A stretch of DNA of 53,164 nucleotides from Leeuwenhoekiella nanhaiensis (lineage in GTDB: Bacteria > Bacteroidota > Bacteroidia > Flavobacteriales > Flavobacteriaceae): positions 32,525 through 85,688 of the forward strand of contig NZ_KZ319298.1 of the NCBI RefSeq assembly GCF_002744755.1. Reading direction: 5' to 3'. Below are positions 6,588 through 13,712 of the stretch, piece by piece. Under the pieces are notes generated by a model. It saw only the letters and a list, made by a program, of their open reading frames with translations. It did no database searches and was not told where the DNA came from. Positions within the stretch are counted from its first letter, which is position 1. The number at the start of each line of letters is the position of its first letter. The translations under genes were made by a program, and so were the position numbers.

Positions 6588-7589
6588 ATGAAAACACTTT
6601 TAAACAGACTCATCAACCACGAGCAACTCAATAAATCAGAGGCACGTGACGTGCTGGTCAATATTTCGGAAGGCAAGTACAACACCAGCCAGATTGCGGC
6701 ATTTATGACCGTGTATATGATGCGCAGCATCACCGTTGAAGAACTGGCCGGCTTTAGGGATGCGCTTTTAGACTTGTGCATCGCCGTTCCTTTTGAAGGC
6801 TATAATGCCATTGACCTCTGCGGAACCGGTGGCGATGGCAAGGATACCTTCAACATTTCGACCCTGTCGTCCTTTGTAGCTGCCGGAGCTGGAATCAACG
6901 TAACCAAGCATGGCAATTACGGGGTTTCTTCGGTAAGTGGGAGTAGCAACGTGATGGAACATCTAGGTATTACATTCAGCAATGATAAAGACTTTTTAAA
7001 GCGTTGCCTGGACGAGGCCGGGATTTGCGTGCTGCATGCGCCCCTCTTCCACCCTGCTATGAAGAATGTAGGCCCCATACGGCGCGAACTGGGCGTCAAA
7101 ACCTTTTTCAATATGTTAGGCCCTATGGTAAATCCGGCTTTTCCCGACAATCAGTTGGTGGGGGTTTTCAATCTGGAATTGGCCCGTATGTATGGCTACC
7201 TCTATCAGAAAACCGATAAGAATTTTACAATTCTACACAGCATAGACGGTTACGACGAGATTTCCCTCACCGGCGAGACTAAAGCTATTCGTAACACCAG
7301 TGAGCGTATGCTTACCGCTGAAGATTTTGGTGTGGAAACGATAAGACAGGAACAGATTTACGGTGGGGACAGCATCGAGTCTTCTGCTGCGATATTTAAA
7401 AAAGTTATCAGCGGCCAGGGCACTGAAGCTCAGAACAATGTGGTCGCCGCAAATGCCGGTATGGCCATAGCTACGGTAAAAGGCCTGGAACCCAAAGAAG
7501 GATTTGACATCGCAAAAGAAACCCTCCTCAGCGGAAAAGCTCAGGACCGCCTTAACAAACTCATTGATCTCAGTTCAAGAATTTCTTGA
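6588..7589 (+). CDS. trpD: Anthranilate phosphoribosyltransferase
   Basis: A 333-residue protein that transfers phosphoribosyl from PRPP to anthranilate. The PRPP-binding loop GTGGDGKDTFNIST is at about residues 79-92. KHGNYGVSSVSGSSNVMEHLG and NMLGPMVNPAFPDNQLVGVF are the expected substrate-site segments. The start codon follows directly after a palindromic element, so the native ribosome-binding region may be derived from the repeat. Length and motifs are intact. Confidence 0.96.
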   Translation: MKTLLNRLINHEQLNKSEARDVLVNISEGKYNTSQIAAFMTVYMMRSITVEELAGFRDALLDLCIAVPFEGYNAIDLCGTGGDGKDTFNISTLSSFVAAGAGINVTKHGNYGVSSVSGSSNVMEHLGITFSNDKDFLKRCLDEAGICVLHAPLFHPAMKNVGPIRRELGVKTFFNMLGPMVNPAFPDNQLVGVFNLELARMYGYLYQKTDKNFTILHSIDGYDEISLTGETKAIRNTSERMLTAEDFGVETIRQEQIYGGDSIESSAAIFKKVISGQGTEAQNNVVAANAGMAIATVKGLEPKEGFDIAKETLLSGKAQDRLNKLIDLSSRIS

Positions 7590-7594
7590 AAAAA

Positions 7595-7617
7595 ATCTCC
7601 CAAAGGGCAGAGAGGGC
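7595..7617. repeat. Partial GC-rich repeat element after trpD
   Basis: tctcccaaagggcagagaggg resembles the second half of the 6547-6584 element. It sits directly after the trpD stop codon. Confidence 0.55.
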
Positions 7618-7659
7618 AAATAAGTACCGACTTTGATTTAAATAACAATAGCAATAGTT

Positions 7660-8442
7660 TTGAACATTTTAGATAAAATAATCGCAGACAAACGAAAGGA
7701 AGTAGCCTTACGTAAGCAATTAATTCCCGTGAGCCAATTAGAACAATCCGTTCTTTTTGATCGCAAATCGCCTTCACTAGCTCAGGCTTTACGAGATAGT
7801 GACACCGGCATCATCGCCGAGCATAAACGCCGTTCACCCAGCAAGCAGGTAATCAATCACAACCTCAACGTACAGGATGTCGCAACCGGTTATGAAAGTG
7901 CCGGTGCCTGCGGTATGAGCGTTCTTACAGACGGTAAATACTTTGGCGGTTCGCTGGACGATTTGCTTTTAGCCCGTGCTTCAAGTAGTTTTCCGCTATT
8001 GCGAAAAGAGTTTATGATTGATGAATATCAAATTCTGGAAGCCAAAGCCTATGGTGCAGACGTTATTTTATTGATCGCTGCGGTGCTTTCGCAAAGCGAA
8101 ATCAAAAGCCTGTCTGAATTCGCAAAAACGCAGGGAATGGATGTCCTGCTGGAGGTGCACAATCTTGAAGAATTGCAAAAATCGATTATGCCTTCCCTCG
8201 ACATGCTGGGGGTCAACAACCGAAACTTAAAAACCTTTGAGGTTAGCCTCGATATCAGTAAAACGCTCTCTGAAGAAATCCCTGACGAATTTGTAAAAGT
8301 CTCCGAAAGCGGAATCAGTACTATTGAAGCAATCAAAGAGTTACGACCTTTTGGCTATCAGGGCTTTTTAATTGGTGAAAACTTTATGAAAACCGATAAT
8401 CCTGGCCGCAGCGCGGAAGCTTTTATCAAAGAACTCAAATAA
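7660..8442 (+). CDS. trpC: Indole-3-glycerol-phosphate synthase
   Basis: A 260-residue (beta-alpha)8 barrel enzyme, with a TTG start codon. TTG is preferred because the reading begins with NILDKIIADKRKEV, the usual family N-terminus, and no ATG is near. Catalytic landmarks are IIAEHKRRSPSK (E54, K56), LLRKEFMIDEYQI, LGVNNRNLKTF and VSESGI. It closes the indole ring from carboxyphenylamino-deoxyribulose phosphate. It stands alone and is not fused to trpF, which follows after an 89-base spacer with a repeat element. Confidence 0.95.
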   Translation: MNILDKIIADKRKEVALRKQLIPVSQLEQSVLFDRKSPSLAQALRDSDTGIIAEHKRRSPSKQVINHNLNVQDVATGYESAGACGMSVLTDGKYFGGSLDDLLLARASSSFPLLRKEFMIDEYQILEAKAYGADVILLIAAVLSQSEIKSLSEFAKTQGMDVLLEVHNLEELQKSIMPSLDMLGVNNRNLKTFEVSLDISKTLSEEIPDEFVKVSESGISTIEAIKELRPFGYQGFLIGENFMKTDNPGRSAEAFIKELK

Positions 8443-8445
8443 AAA

Positions 8446-8502
8446 GCTCCCCTTCTTTCCAAGGAGGGGAACGTTTCAGCTTTGCTGAAACAGGGGTGGT
8501 TC
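8446..8502. repeat. REP-like element between trpC and trpF
   Basis: The stretch reads ctccccttctttccaaggagggg followed by a perfect hairpin GTTTCAGC-TTT-GCTGAAAC (8473-8491) and aggggtggt. It belongs to the same GC-rich family as the elements at 6547 and 8566. Confidence 0.7.
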
Positions 8503-8531
8503 TACTGCCCCCGGATTGGAAATAATCTAAA

Positions 8532-9332
8532 ATGAAAAATAAAGACACACATAAAAAAGAAACTCCCGCTCTCCCGACCACCTTGGGGATGGAGAGGGCT
8601 GGGGTGAGGACGAAAGTCTGTGGGATGAAATACAACACCGCAGCCGTTGCAGCCTTGCAACCCGATTATCTGGGGTTTATTTTTTATGAGAAGAGTCCGC
8701 GCAATTATGATTTAGAAGAAATTCCTTCTTTACCACTCGGAATCAAGAAAGTAGGGGTATTTGTCAACGCCAGTTTGGATTTTGTTCTTGAAAAAGTACA
8801 GCAATTTGGTTTTGACATCCTCCAGTTGCACGGTAACGAGTCACCGGAATATTGTTCAGAACTGCGAAAGCTCAATGCTGAACTTGTTTCAGCATCTTAT
8901 CTTGATAATGAAGCACCCGCACTGAGTGAAATCGAAGTGCCTGCACTGAGCCCAGTGGAACAGCCTGTACCGAGCTCAGTCGAGGTATGGAAAGTGTTTA
9001 GCATAAAAGACGCATTTGATTTTTCAGTCTTAGGAGCCTATGAACCCTATGTAGATGCGTTTTTATTCGATACTAAAGGCAAAGAGAAAGGAGGCAACGG
9101 CTATACCTTTGACTGGGAAGTTTTAAAAGACTATCCCTCTAAAAAACCCTTCGTACTGAGTGGAGGTATTGGTTTGGACGAACTCGACTCCGTCAAAAAT
9201 ATGCTGAAGACTGATTTACCGCTGTTTGCCATTGATGTAAACAGTAAATTTGAAGACCAGCCCGGATTAAAAAATACAAGCGATTTAGAGAAGTTATTGT
9301 GCTTTTTTAGAAATCCTGATAGTGCGAAATAA
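8532..9332 (+). CDS. trpF: Phosphoribosylanthranilate isomerase with repeat-derived segments
   Basis: A TrpF barrel converting phosphoribosylanthranilate to the ribulose form. Conserved parts are KVCGMKY (catalytic cysteine C30 in this numbering), YLGFIFYEKSPR, LQLHGNE, DAFLFDTKGKEKGGNGYTFDW (general acid aspartate), LSGGI and IDVNSKFE. The family usually has 200-215 residues; this frame has 266. Two excesses explain it: about 25 N-terminal residues encoded partly by a GC-rich repeat element (8566-8610), and 24 residues (130-153) encoded by three 24-bp units at 8919-8990. A GTG at 8604, inside the element, is an equally plausible start and would leave 242 residues. Catalytic motifs are intact, so the gene is probably functional. 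Confidence 0.9.
   Translation: MKNKDTHKKETPALPTTLGMERAGVRTKVCGMKYNTAAVAALQPDYLGFIFYEKSPRNYDLEEIPSLPLGIKKVGVFVNASLDFVLEKVQQFGFDILQLHGNESPEYCSELRKLNAELVSASYLDNEAPALSEIEVPALSPVEQPVPSSVEVWKVFSIKDAFDFSVLGAYEPYVDAFLFDTKGKEKGGNGYTFDWEVLKDYPSKKPFVLSGGIGLDELDSVKNMLKTDLPLFAIDVNSKFEDQPGLKNTSDLEKLLCFFRNPDSAK
8566..8610. repeat. GC-rich repeat element forming the trpF N-terminus
   Basis: gctctcccgaccaccttggggatggagagggctggggtgagga resembles the ctccc...gggag...ggcggggggatgagg blocks seen in the tandem repeats at 1-571. The family homology of TrpF begins right after it (KVCG), so the element supplies the start region of the gene. Confidence 0.7.
8919..8990. repeat. Three 24-bp repeats inserted in frame within trpF
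   Basis: Units at 8919-8942, 8943-8966 and 8967-8990 each encode eight residues: ALSEIEVP, ALSPVEQP and VPSSVEVW. The sequence type (gcactgag...gtcgaagtgc) resembles dispersed intergenic repeats of flavobacteria. The first unit starts exactly on a codon boundary. Confidence 0.8.
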
Positions 9333-9357
9333 AAAATAGAAATAAGAATACTAAGAG

Positions 9358-9402
9358 ATTTCCGTCGAAATCTATCCTGAGCGATAGCCGAAGGGCGGAA
9401 AT
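9358..9402. repeat. Nested palindromic element upstream of trpB
   Basis: ATTTCCG at 9358-9364 and CGGAAAT at 9396-9402 form the ends of the 20-bp palindrome family, but the loop is replaced by a second element (ctatcctgagcgatagccgaagg) that is itself partly self-complementary (ctatc/gatag). This looks like one repeat inserted in another. Confidence 0.65.
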
Positions 9403-9420
9403 GAAAATATAGAATAGAAA

Positions 9421-10605
9421 ATGAACTACAACGTAAACGAAAACGGATATTACGGCGATTTTGGAGGAGCATACATCCCCGAGATGCTGTATCCCAATGT
9501 AGAAGAACTGCGCCAGAATTACATCAAGGTCATGCAGGAACCTGAATTTCAGGAGGAATTTCACGAACTGCTGCGCGAGTACGTAGGTCGCCCTACCCCG
9601 CTTTATTTCGCGAAGCGCTTTTCTGAAAAGTACGGGACTAAAGTCTACCTGAAACGCGAAGACCTCTGCCATACCGGGGCGCACAAGGTTAACAATACCA
9701 TCGGGCAGATTTTGATGGCTAAACGTTTAGGCAAAACCCGCATCATCGCAGAGACCGGTGCCGGGCAGCACGGGGTGGCCACTGCTACCGTTTGTGCTTT
9801 GATGGGACTCGAGTGCATCGTCTATATGGGTGCTGTTGATATCAAACGCCAGGCGCCAAACGTTGCCCGTATGAAAATGCTGGGCGCCAAAGTCGTTCCG
9901 GCAGAATCAGGAAGTAAAACCCTGAAGGACGCCACAAACGAGGCCATTCGCGACTGGATCAACAATCCTACCGATACGCACTACATCATAGGTAGCGTCG
10001 TGGGACCACATCCCTATCCCGATATGGTTGCGCGTTTTCAAAGCGTGATTTCCGAAGAGGTTAAAAAACAACTGGTGGAGAAAGAGGGGCGTGAAAATCC
10101 CGATTATGTAGTGGCCTGCGTAGGCGGCGGCAGCAATGCTGCGGGTATTTACTACCACTATCTTGACAATCCGAATGTGGGTATCATCGCGGTTGAAGCT
10201 GCCGGTAAGGGTATTGACAGCGGCGAGAGCGCAGCCACCTCAGCACTGGGCAAAGAAGGTATCATTCACGGCAGTAAAACCCTGCTTATGCAAACGCCAG
10301 ACGGTCAGATCACCGAGCCCTATTCCATTTCAGCCGGTTTGGATTATCCCGGAGTTGGACCTATGCACGCGCACCTGTTTCGCAGCGGACGTGGCGAATT
10401 CATCAGCATAACCGATGATGCTGCTATGCAGGCCGGTCTGGAACTCAGCAAACTCGAAGGCATCATCCCGGCGATTGAAACCTCACACGCCTTAGCCATT
10501 TTCAAAGACCGAAAATTTAAAAAAGACGATGTGGTAGTGATTAATTTAAGCGGTAGAGGGGACAAGGATTTGAATACATACATAGAATATTTCAACCTTG
10601 CCTAG
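9421..10605 (+). CDS. trpB: Tryptophan synthase beta chain
   Basis: A 394-residue PLP enzyme that joins indole and serine to form tryptophan. The PLP lysine is in [13 protein letters not shown] (K89), the phosphate loop is [11 protein letters not shown], and [26 protein letters not shown] and SGRGDKD are all present. Length is normal for TrpB1. It is separated from trpA by a GIY-YIG gene and repeats, unusual because the two subunits form one complex and are often adjacent. Its stop codon lies inside a hairpin followed by six T residues. Confidence 0.97.
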   Translation: MNYNVNENGYYGDFGGAYIPEMLYPNVEELRQNYIKVMQEPEFQEEFHELLREYVGRPTPLYFAKRFSEKYGTKVYLKREDLCHTGAHKVNNTIGQILMAKRLGKTRIIAETGAGQHGVATATVCALMGLECIVYMGAVDIKRQAPNVARMKMLGAKVVPAESGSKTLKDATNEAIRDWINNPTDTHYIIGSVVGPHPYPDMVARFQSVISEEVKKQLVEKEGRENPDYVVACVGGGSNAAGIYYHYLDNPNVGIIAVEAAGKGIDSGESAATSALGKEGIIHGSKTLLMQTPDGQITEPYSISAGLDYPGVGPMHAHLFRSGRGEFISITDDAAMQAGLELSKLEGIIPAIETSHALAIFKDRKFKKDDVVVINLSGRGDKDLNTYIEYFNLA

Positions 10606-10623
10606 GCAAGTTGAAGCTTTTTT
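10591..10623 (+). terminator. Terminator-like hairpin at the trpB stop codon
   Basis: TTCAAC-CTTGCC-TA-GGCAAG-TTGAA folds with a single bulge around the perfect palindrome cttgcctaggcaag (10597-10610) and is followed by gctttttt. The TAG stop codon is in the loop region. Whether it ends transcription within the operon is not known. Confidence 0.6.
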
Positions 10624-10624
10624 C

Positions 10625-10644
10625 ATTTCCGCGAAGGCGGAAAT
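10625..10644. repeat. REP-like palindrome, left flank of the GIY-YIG gene
   Basis: Identical in all 20 bases to the element at 6431-6450. Confidence 0.85.
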
Positions 10645-10669
10645 CTTATGATCCAAACCCCAATGCTCA

Positions 10670-10960
10670 ATGGAAGAATTGTTTTACACCTATATTCTTA
10701 CCAATAAAAACCACACCGTTCTTTACATTGGGGTAACCGCAGATTTGAAAAAACGCTTAAGACAACATACACAAAAAAGTAATAAAGGATTTACGGGAAA
10801 ATACAATGTAGAAAAACTGGTCTATTTTGAATCAACGCCCTATGTGAATAATGCGATACACAGGGAGAAGCAACTCAAAAAATGGAATCGGGAATGGAAA
10901 GAAAATCTAATAAGCGACATGAATCCGGATTGGAATGATTTGAGTTGGATGCTTGAGTGA
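10670..10960 (+). CDS. GIY-YIG domain protein inside the trp operon
   Basis: A 96-residue single-domain protein with the GIY-YIG signature spread over YTYILTN...YIGVTADLKKRLRQH, followed by AIHREKQLKKW, as in the UPF0213/YhbQ-like group. Such domains cut DNA in homing and repair enzymes; small stand-alone members in Bacteroidota mostly lack a known role. It lies between trpB and trpA, has no evident link to tryptophan synthesis, and is flanked by related palindromes at 10625-10644 and 11103-11122. This suggests a cassette that inserted in the operon. Confidence 0.88.
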   Translation: MEELFYTYILTNKNHTVLYIGVTADLKKRLRQHTQKSNKGFTGKYNVEKLVYFESTPYVNNAIHREKQLKKWNREWKENLISDMNPDWNDLSWMLE

Positions 10961-10999
10961 AAATATTCCGGATTAAATAAAGGGTTTTAAATAAAAATA

Positions 11000-11111
11000 A
11001 CGATACGATTGAAGAGGTTTCCGCAGGAACTAAGCTAAAATAAGGATACGATTGAAGAGATTTCCGCAGGAACCAAACTAAAACAAGGATACGATTGAAG
11101 AGATTTCCGTC
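11000..11111 (+). repeat. Three tandem 43-bp repeats upstream of trpA
   Basis: The marker gatacgattgaagag occurs at 11002, 11045 and 11088, an exact 43-bp period. Each unit contains a half palindrome (tttccg, twice as tttccgcaggaac). The last unit runs into the complete palindrome at 11103-11122. Confidence 0.85.
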
Positions 11112-11122
11112 TTCACGGAAAT
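11103..11122. repeat. REP-like palindrome, right flank of the GIY-YIG gene
   Basis: ATTTCCGT-CTTC-ACGGAAAT. Its loop cttc is the reverse complement of the gaag loop in the left copy, so the two copies are in inverted orientation. The first in-frame ATG of the trpA frame (11121) overlaps its end. Confidence 0.8.
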
Positions 11123-11141
11123 GACTAAAAAAGAATTTATA

Positions 11142-11906
11142 ATGAACAGAATCAATAAAAAACTACAGGAAGATAAAAAACTGCTTTCCATCTATTTTAC
11201 GGCAGGTTATCCAAAGCTTGAGGATACCACGACCGTTATTCACGAACTGGTAAAAGCAGGCGTCGATATGATCGAAATTGGCTTGCCGTTTAGCGATCCG
11301 CTGGCAGATGGGCCTACCATTCAGGAGAGTTCGACCGCAGCCCTTAAAAACGGGATGACCACCGCTACCCTTTTTGAGCAAATCAAAGACATCAGAAAAA
11401 CTGTGGATATTCCACTCATCGTGATGGGCTATTTCAATCCAATGCTTCAGTATGGCGTGGAAGAATTCTGCGCTAAATGTGCCGAGATAGGTATTGACGG
11501 CCTCATTATGCCCGACCTTCCGCTGGCTGAATACGAAATGCATTATAAAGCCATTTTTGAGAAGTATGACCTTAAGATGATTTTCCTCATTACCCCACAA
11601 ACGGCAGATGCCCGCATCCGCCAGATTGATGCTGCCAGCGACGCGTTTATCTATATGGTAAGCAGTGCTAGTACCACCGGTAAAACTTCAGGCTTCAGCA
11701 CGGTACAAACCGATTATTTTGAGCGCATTGCAAAGCTTCAGCTTAAAAACCCACAGATTGTAGGCTTCGGTATTAAGGATGAAGAGACCTTTAAAGCCGC
11801 CACTCAAACAGCCAAAGGAGCCATAATTGGCTCGGCATTTATTAAAGCCTTAACCGCAGATGGTATAGAAGGCATTGGCAATTTCATTTCAAAAATTCGA
11901 CCCTAA
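11142..11906 (+). CDS. trpA: Tryptophan synthase alpha chain
   Basis: A 254-residue barrel enzyme that cleaves indole-glycerol phosphate to indole for TrpB. The catalytic glutamate is in MIEIGLPFSDPLADGPTIQ, the catalytic aspartate in GLIMPDLPLAEY, and VSSASTTG and VGFGIKDEE are the phosphate-site loops. The start at 11142 (MNRINKKL) is preferred over the in-frame ATG at 11121, because the latter lies in a repeat palindrome and adds seven unconserved residues. It is the last trp gene of the operon. Confidence 0.95.
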   Translation: MNRINKKLQEDKKLLSIYFTAGYPKLEDTTTVIHELVKAGVDMIEIGLPFSDPLADGPTIQESSTAALKNGMTTATLFEQIKDIRKTVDIPLIVMGYFNPMLQYGVEEFCAKCAEIGIDGLIMPDLPLAEYEMHYKAIFEKYDLKMIFLITPQTADARIRQIDAASDAFIYMVSSASTTGKTSGFSTVQTDYFERIAKLQLKNPQIVGFGIKDEETFKAATQTAKGAIIGSAFIKALTADGIEGIGNFISKIRP

Positions 11907-12024
11907 AATCAACAAGTGGTTGATTGCGAAGTCTTTTTGCATATTTTAACGGGATCTTAATACTGCATTATCAGTATTTAACACGCGCCGTAAGTATCTT
12001 GAAGAAAATTTAAAAGATAGTATT

Positions 12025-12159
12025 ATGGCAAAGAAATTTGAAAGAAGTGTAGACCAAAAAGACAGTGACCCTACAAGTAGTATTGGGGACCGTAAAAAAC
12101 AGACTAATAAAGTTGATATTGATGAGAAAACCATCAAAGATCAACAGAATAAAAAATAA
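12025..12159 (+). CDS. Small hydrophilic protein of unknown function
   Basis: A 44-codon frame starting MAKKFERSVDQKDSDP and ending KDQQNKK, very rich in Lys, Asp and Gln, without hydrophobic segment. It lies 118 bases after trpA and ends 48 bases before a strong terminator, as expected for a real short gene. An overlapping minus-strand frame (11946-12137) is judged an artefact. I do not recognise a family. The composition suggests a disordered protein, possibly binding nucleic acid or another protein. Confidence 0.5.
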   Translation: MAKKFERSVDQKDSDPTSSIGDRKKQTNKVDIDEKTIKDQQNKK

Positions 12160-12207
12160 GATTTACGTAATGTAAATTCCATTTTCGCCCAACTTTGTAG
12201 AATGGAA

Positions 12208-12240
12208 GCCGGTGCACTTAGGTGTACCGGCATTTTTTTT
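12208..12240 (+). terminator. Terminator after the trpA region
   Basis: Stem gccggtgcac/gtgtaccggc (12208-12217 with 12222-12231, one G:U pair, loop ttag) followed by eight T residues. Confidence 0.9.
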
Positions 12241-12259
12241 GGCATAGAATCAACGAGAC

Positions 12260-13006
12260 TTAGAATACCAGTTTCCCCAGCAAAACAGGATTGGTAATAT
12301 CCTCCGCATTCAGTTCGTACTGCCTCAATTCACTGGCTCCAATAACCAGCAAATGATTGTCTCTGATGATGACATCAAAAGCGTCGATCTCAATGCCACC
12401 CAGCAAATCGGGCTCTGCAGGATTGGTCACGTCAAAAATACGCACCGTACCTGCATCTGTCACCAGCAGGTAGTTTTGGTAAAGGCCAAGGCCTATGGGA
12501 CGATCCATTTCTACTGTGGTGAGCAATACCGGTTCCCGAGGATTTTTAGTATCATACACCTGAAGCTGATTGATATTACCCAAACACACCGCGTTGGTAT
12601 GCAGGGTCACGTAGGTATAATCGCCGCTCGATACCACAGGATCACAACTGCGTACGTGCTGCACTTCAGAAAGCTTCAACGGAAACTTGGGATCTGAAAT
12701 ATCGTAGATAAACATACCCAGCCTGCTTCCCATAAACAAATACTCATCAAGCGCGTAAAGCGTTTCGATATCAAAACCAATGTATTTATCACCGGTCTTA
12801 ACGGGTTTATCAGGATCTGTAATATCAAAAATATTCAAGGCCTGATCGTCTACCGTATAGAGGTAGTCTCCCACCAGAGCAAAACGGGCCAGGGAGCCAC
12901 CCTGACCATCCCCACCGGCAGCGTCATTGGTTACCGCACTGGTATCACCCTCGCACGAAGTAAGGATCAAAACAAAAAGCAACAACGTGTATCCTATATT
13001 TTTCAT
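12260..13006 (-). CDS. LVIVD-repeat lipoprotein
   Basis: A 248-residue protein with a lipoprotein signal (LILTSC, cysteine about 18). It then has about five beta-propeller-like LVIVD repeats, each built as YLYTVDD...LNIFDITDPDKPV, LFMGSRLGMFIYDISDP, LQVYDTKNPREPV, LLVTDAGTVRIFDVTNPAEP and LLVIGASELRQYEL. The protein is probably anchored in the outer membrane or exported. It begins 3 bases after the stop of a second, related lipoprotein gene, and the pair is likely co-transcribed. Function is unknown; such repeats usually make binding surfaces. Confidence 0.85.
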   Translation of the reverse strand: MKNIGYTLLLFVLILTSCEGDTSAVTNDAAGGDGQGGSLARFALVGDYLYTVDDQALNIFDITDPDKPVKTGDKYIGFDIETLYALDEYLFMGSRLGMFIYDISDPKFPLKLSEVQHVRSCDPVVSSGDYTYVTLHTNAVCLGNINQLQVYDTKNPREPVLLTTVEMDRPIGLGLYQNYLLVTDAGTVRIFDVTNPAEPDLLGGIEIDAFDVIIRDNHLLVIGASELRQYELNAEDITNPVLLGKLVF

Positions 13007-13009
13007 GAT

Positions 13010-13531
13010 CTAGTCTTCTTTTAGTTTATACCCCACGACAATCAACTCCTCTTCTACGCCATAATTTTCAGGACTTAAACCTTCGGGAGATATCAAAGCC
13101 GGAAACGCGTTCTGCTCCCGGTGTAGCAGCTTCAATTCATCAGCACCTCTTTCATAGCGAAAAGCGACAAGATCAATTAAATGATGCGAGTACATCGCGT
13201 TCCCCCGTATGGCCAGATCGGTACTCCCCGGAATGCTGATAAAAGCCAAAGATTGCGGATCGTCAGGATTGGTATTATCGAAGATGTGAAAACCTTCCTG
13301 CTTTTCATTGATGTACATCATGGCATCTTTGATGTAAATCTTTCCCGCCTTTTGTACGGGGCGCGAAGGCATCAGTTTTATAGTTTCTTCAAAATCGGCG
13401 CGGGTTTGCGTAATGGGCTCGTAGGCTATATAATAGGGATCTACAAGCTGATCCCCATCATCATCTGTTGTGTACCAGCAGGACTGCAACAGCAAGGCTA
13501 CTCCAAAAAAAAGGAAGTACATGTGTTTCAT
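13010..13531 (-). CDS. Lipoprotein related to LVIVD proteins, first of a pair
   Basis: A 173-residue lipoprotein (signal ending LLLQSC, cysteine about 18). It has one recognisable LVIVD-like unit, KIYIKDAMMYINEKQEGFHIFDNTNP, followed by FISIPGSTDLAIRGNAMY. The rest (EPITQTRADFEETI, FPALISPEGLSPENYG) shows no known domain to me. With its neighbour it may form one propeller-like assembly. The paired layout looks like one known from other flavobacteria, but the function is not established. Confidence 0.75.
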   Translation of the reverse strand: MKHMYFLFFGVALLLQSCWYTTDDDGDQLVDPYYIAYEPITQTRADFEETIKLMPSRPVQKAGKIYIKDAMMYINEKQEGFHIFDNTNPDDPQSLAFISIPGSTDLAIRGNAMYSHHLIDLVAFRYERGADELKLLHREQNAFPALISPEGLSPENYGVEEELIVVGYKLKED

Positions 13532-13712
13532 AATGGATTGGTTTAGTTTAACTTATTTATTCAGAAGATGAGTTTTTATGCAAAAGGTTGCGTTTCAAAA
13601 CTAAATAGCTAGGTATTTTAATCGAGAGGCCTGTAGCCGTTAAACTTATACTAATCTGCTTCTTGAAAAACCCGAAGGATATGAAAAACTTTAATTTCGT
13701 AAAAAACTACCT

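Noticed and set aside
8532-9332. trpF as a pseudogene because of repeat insertions
   Set aside because: The insertions keep the frame, and the catalytic Cys and Asp motifs and the C-terminal phosphate loops are all present.
11000-11122. Possible small CRISPR or integron site near trpA
   Set aside because: The 43-bp units are contiguous direct repeats without spacers; no integrase or cas gene is near.
11946-12137. 63-codon minus-strand frame opposite the small gene after trpA
   Set aside because: The plus-strand frame at 12025 has a better start, hydrophilic composition and a matching terminator; the minus frame is probably its shadow.
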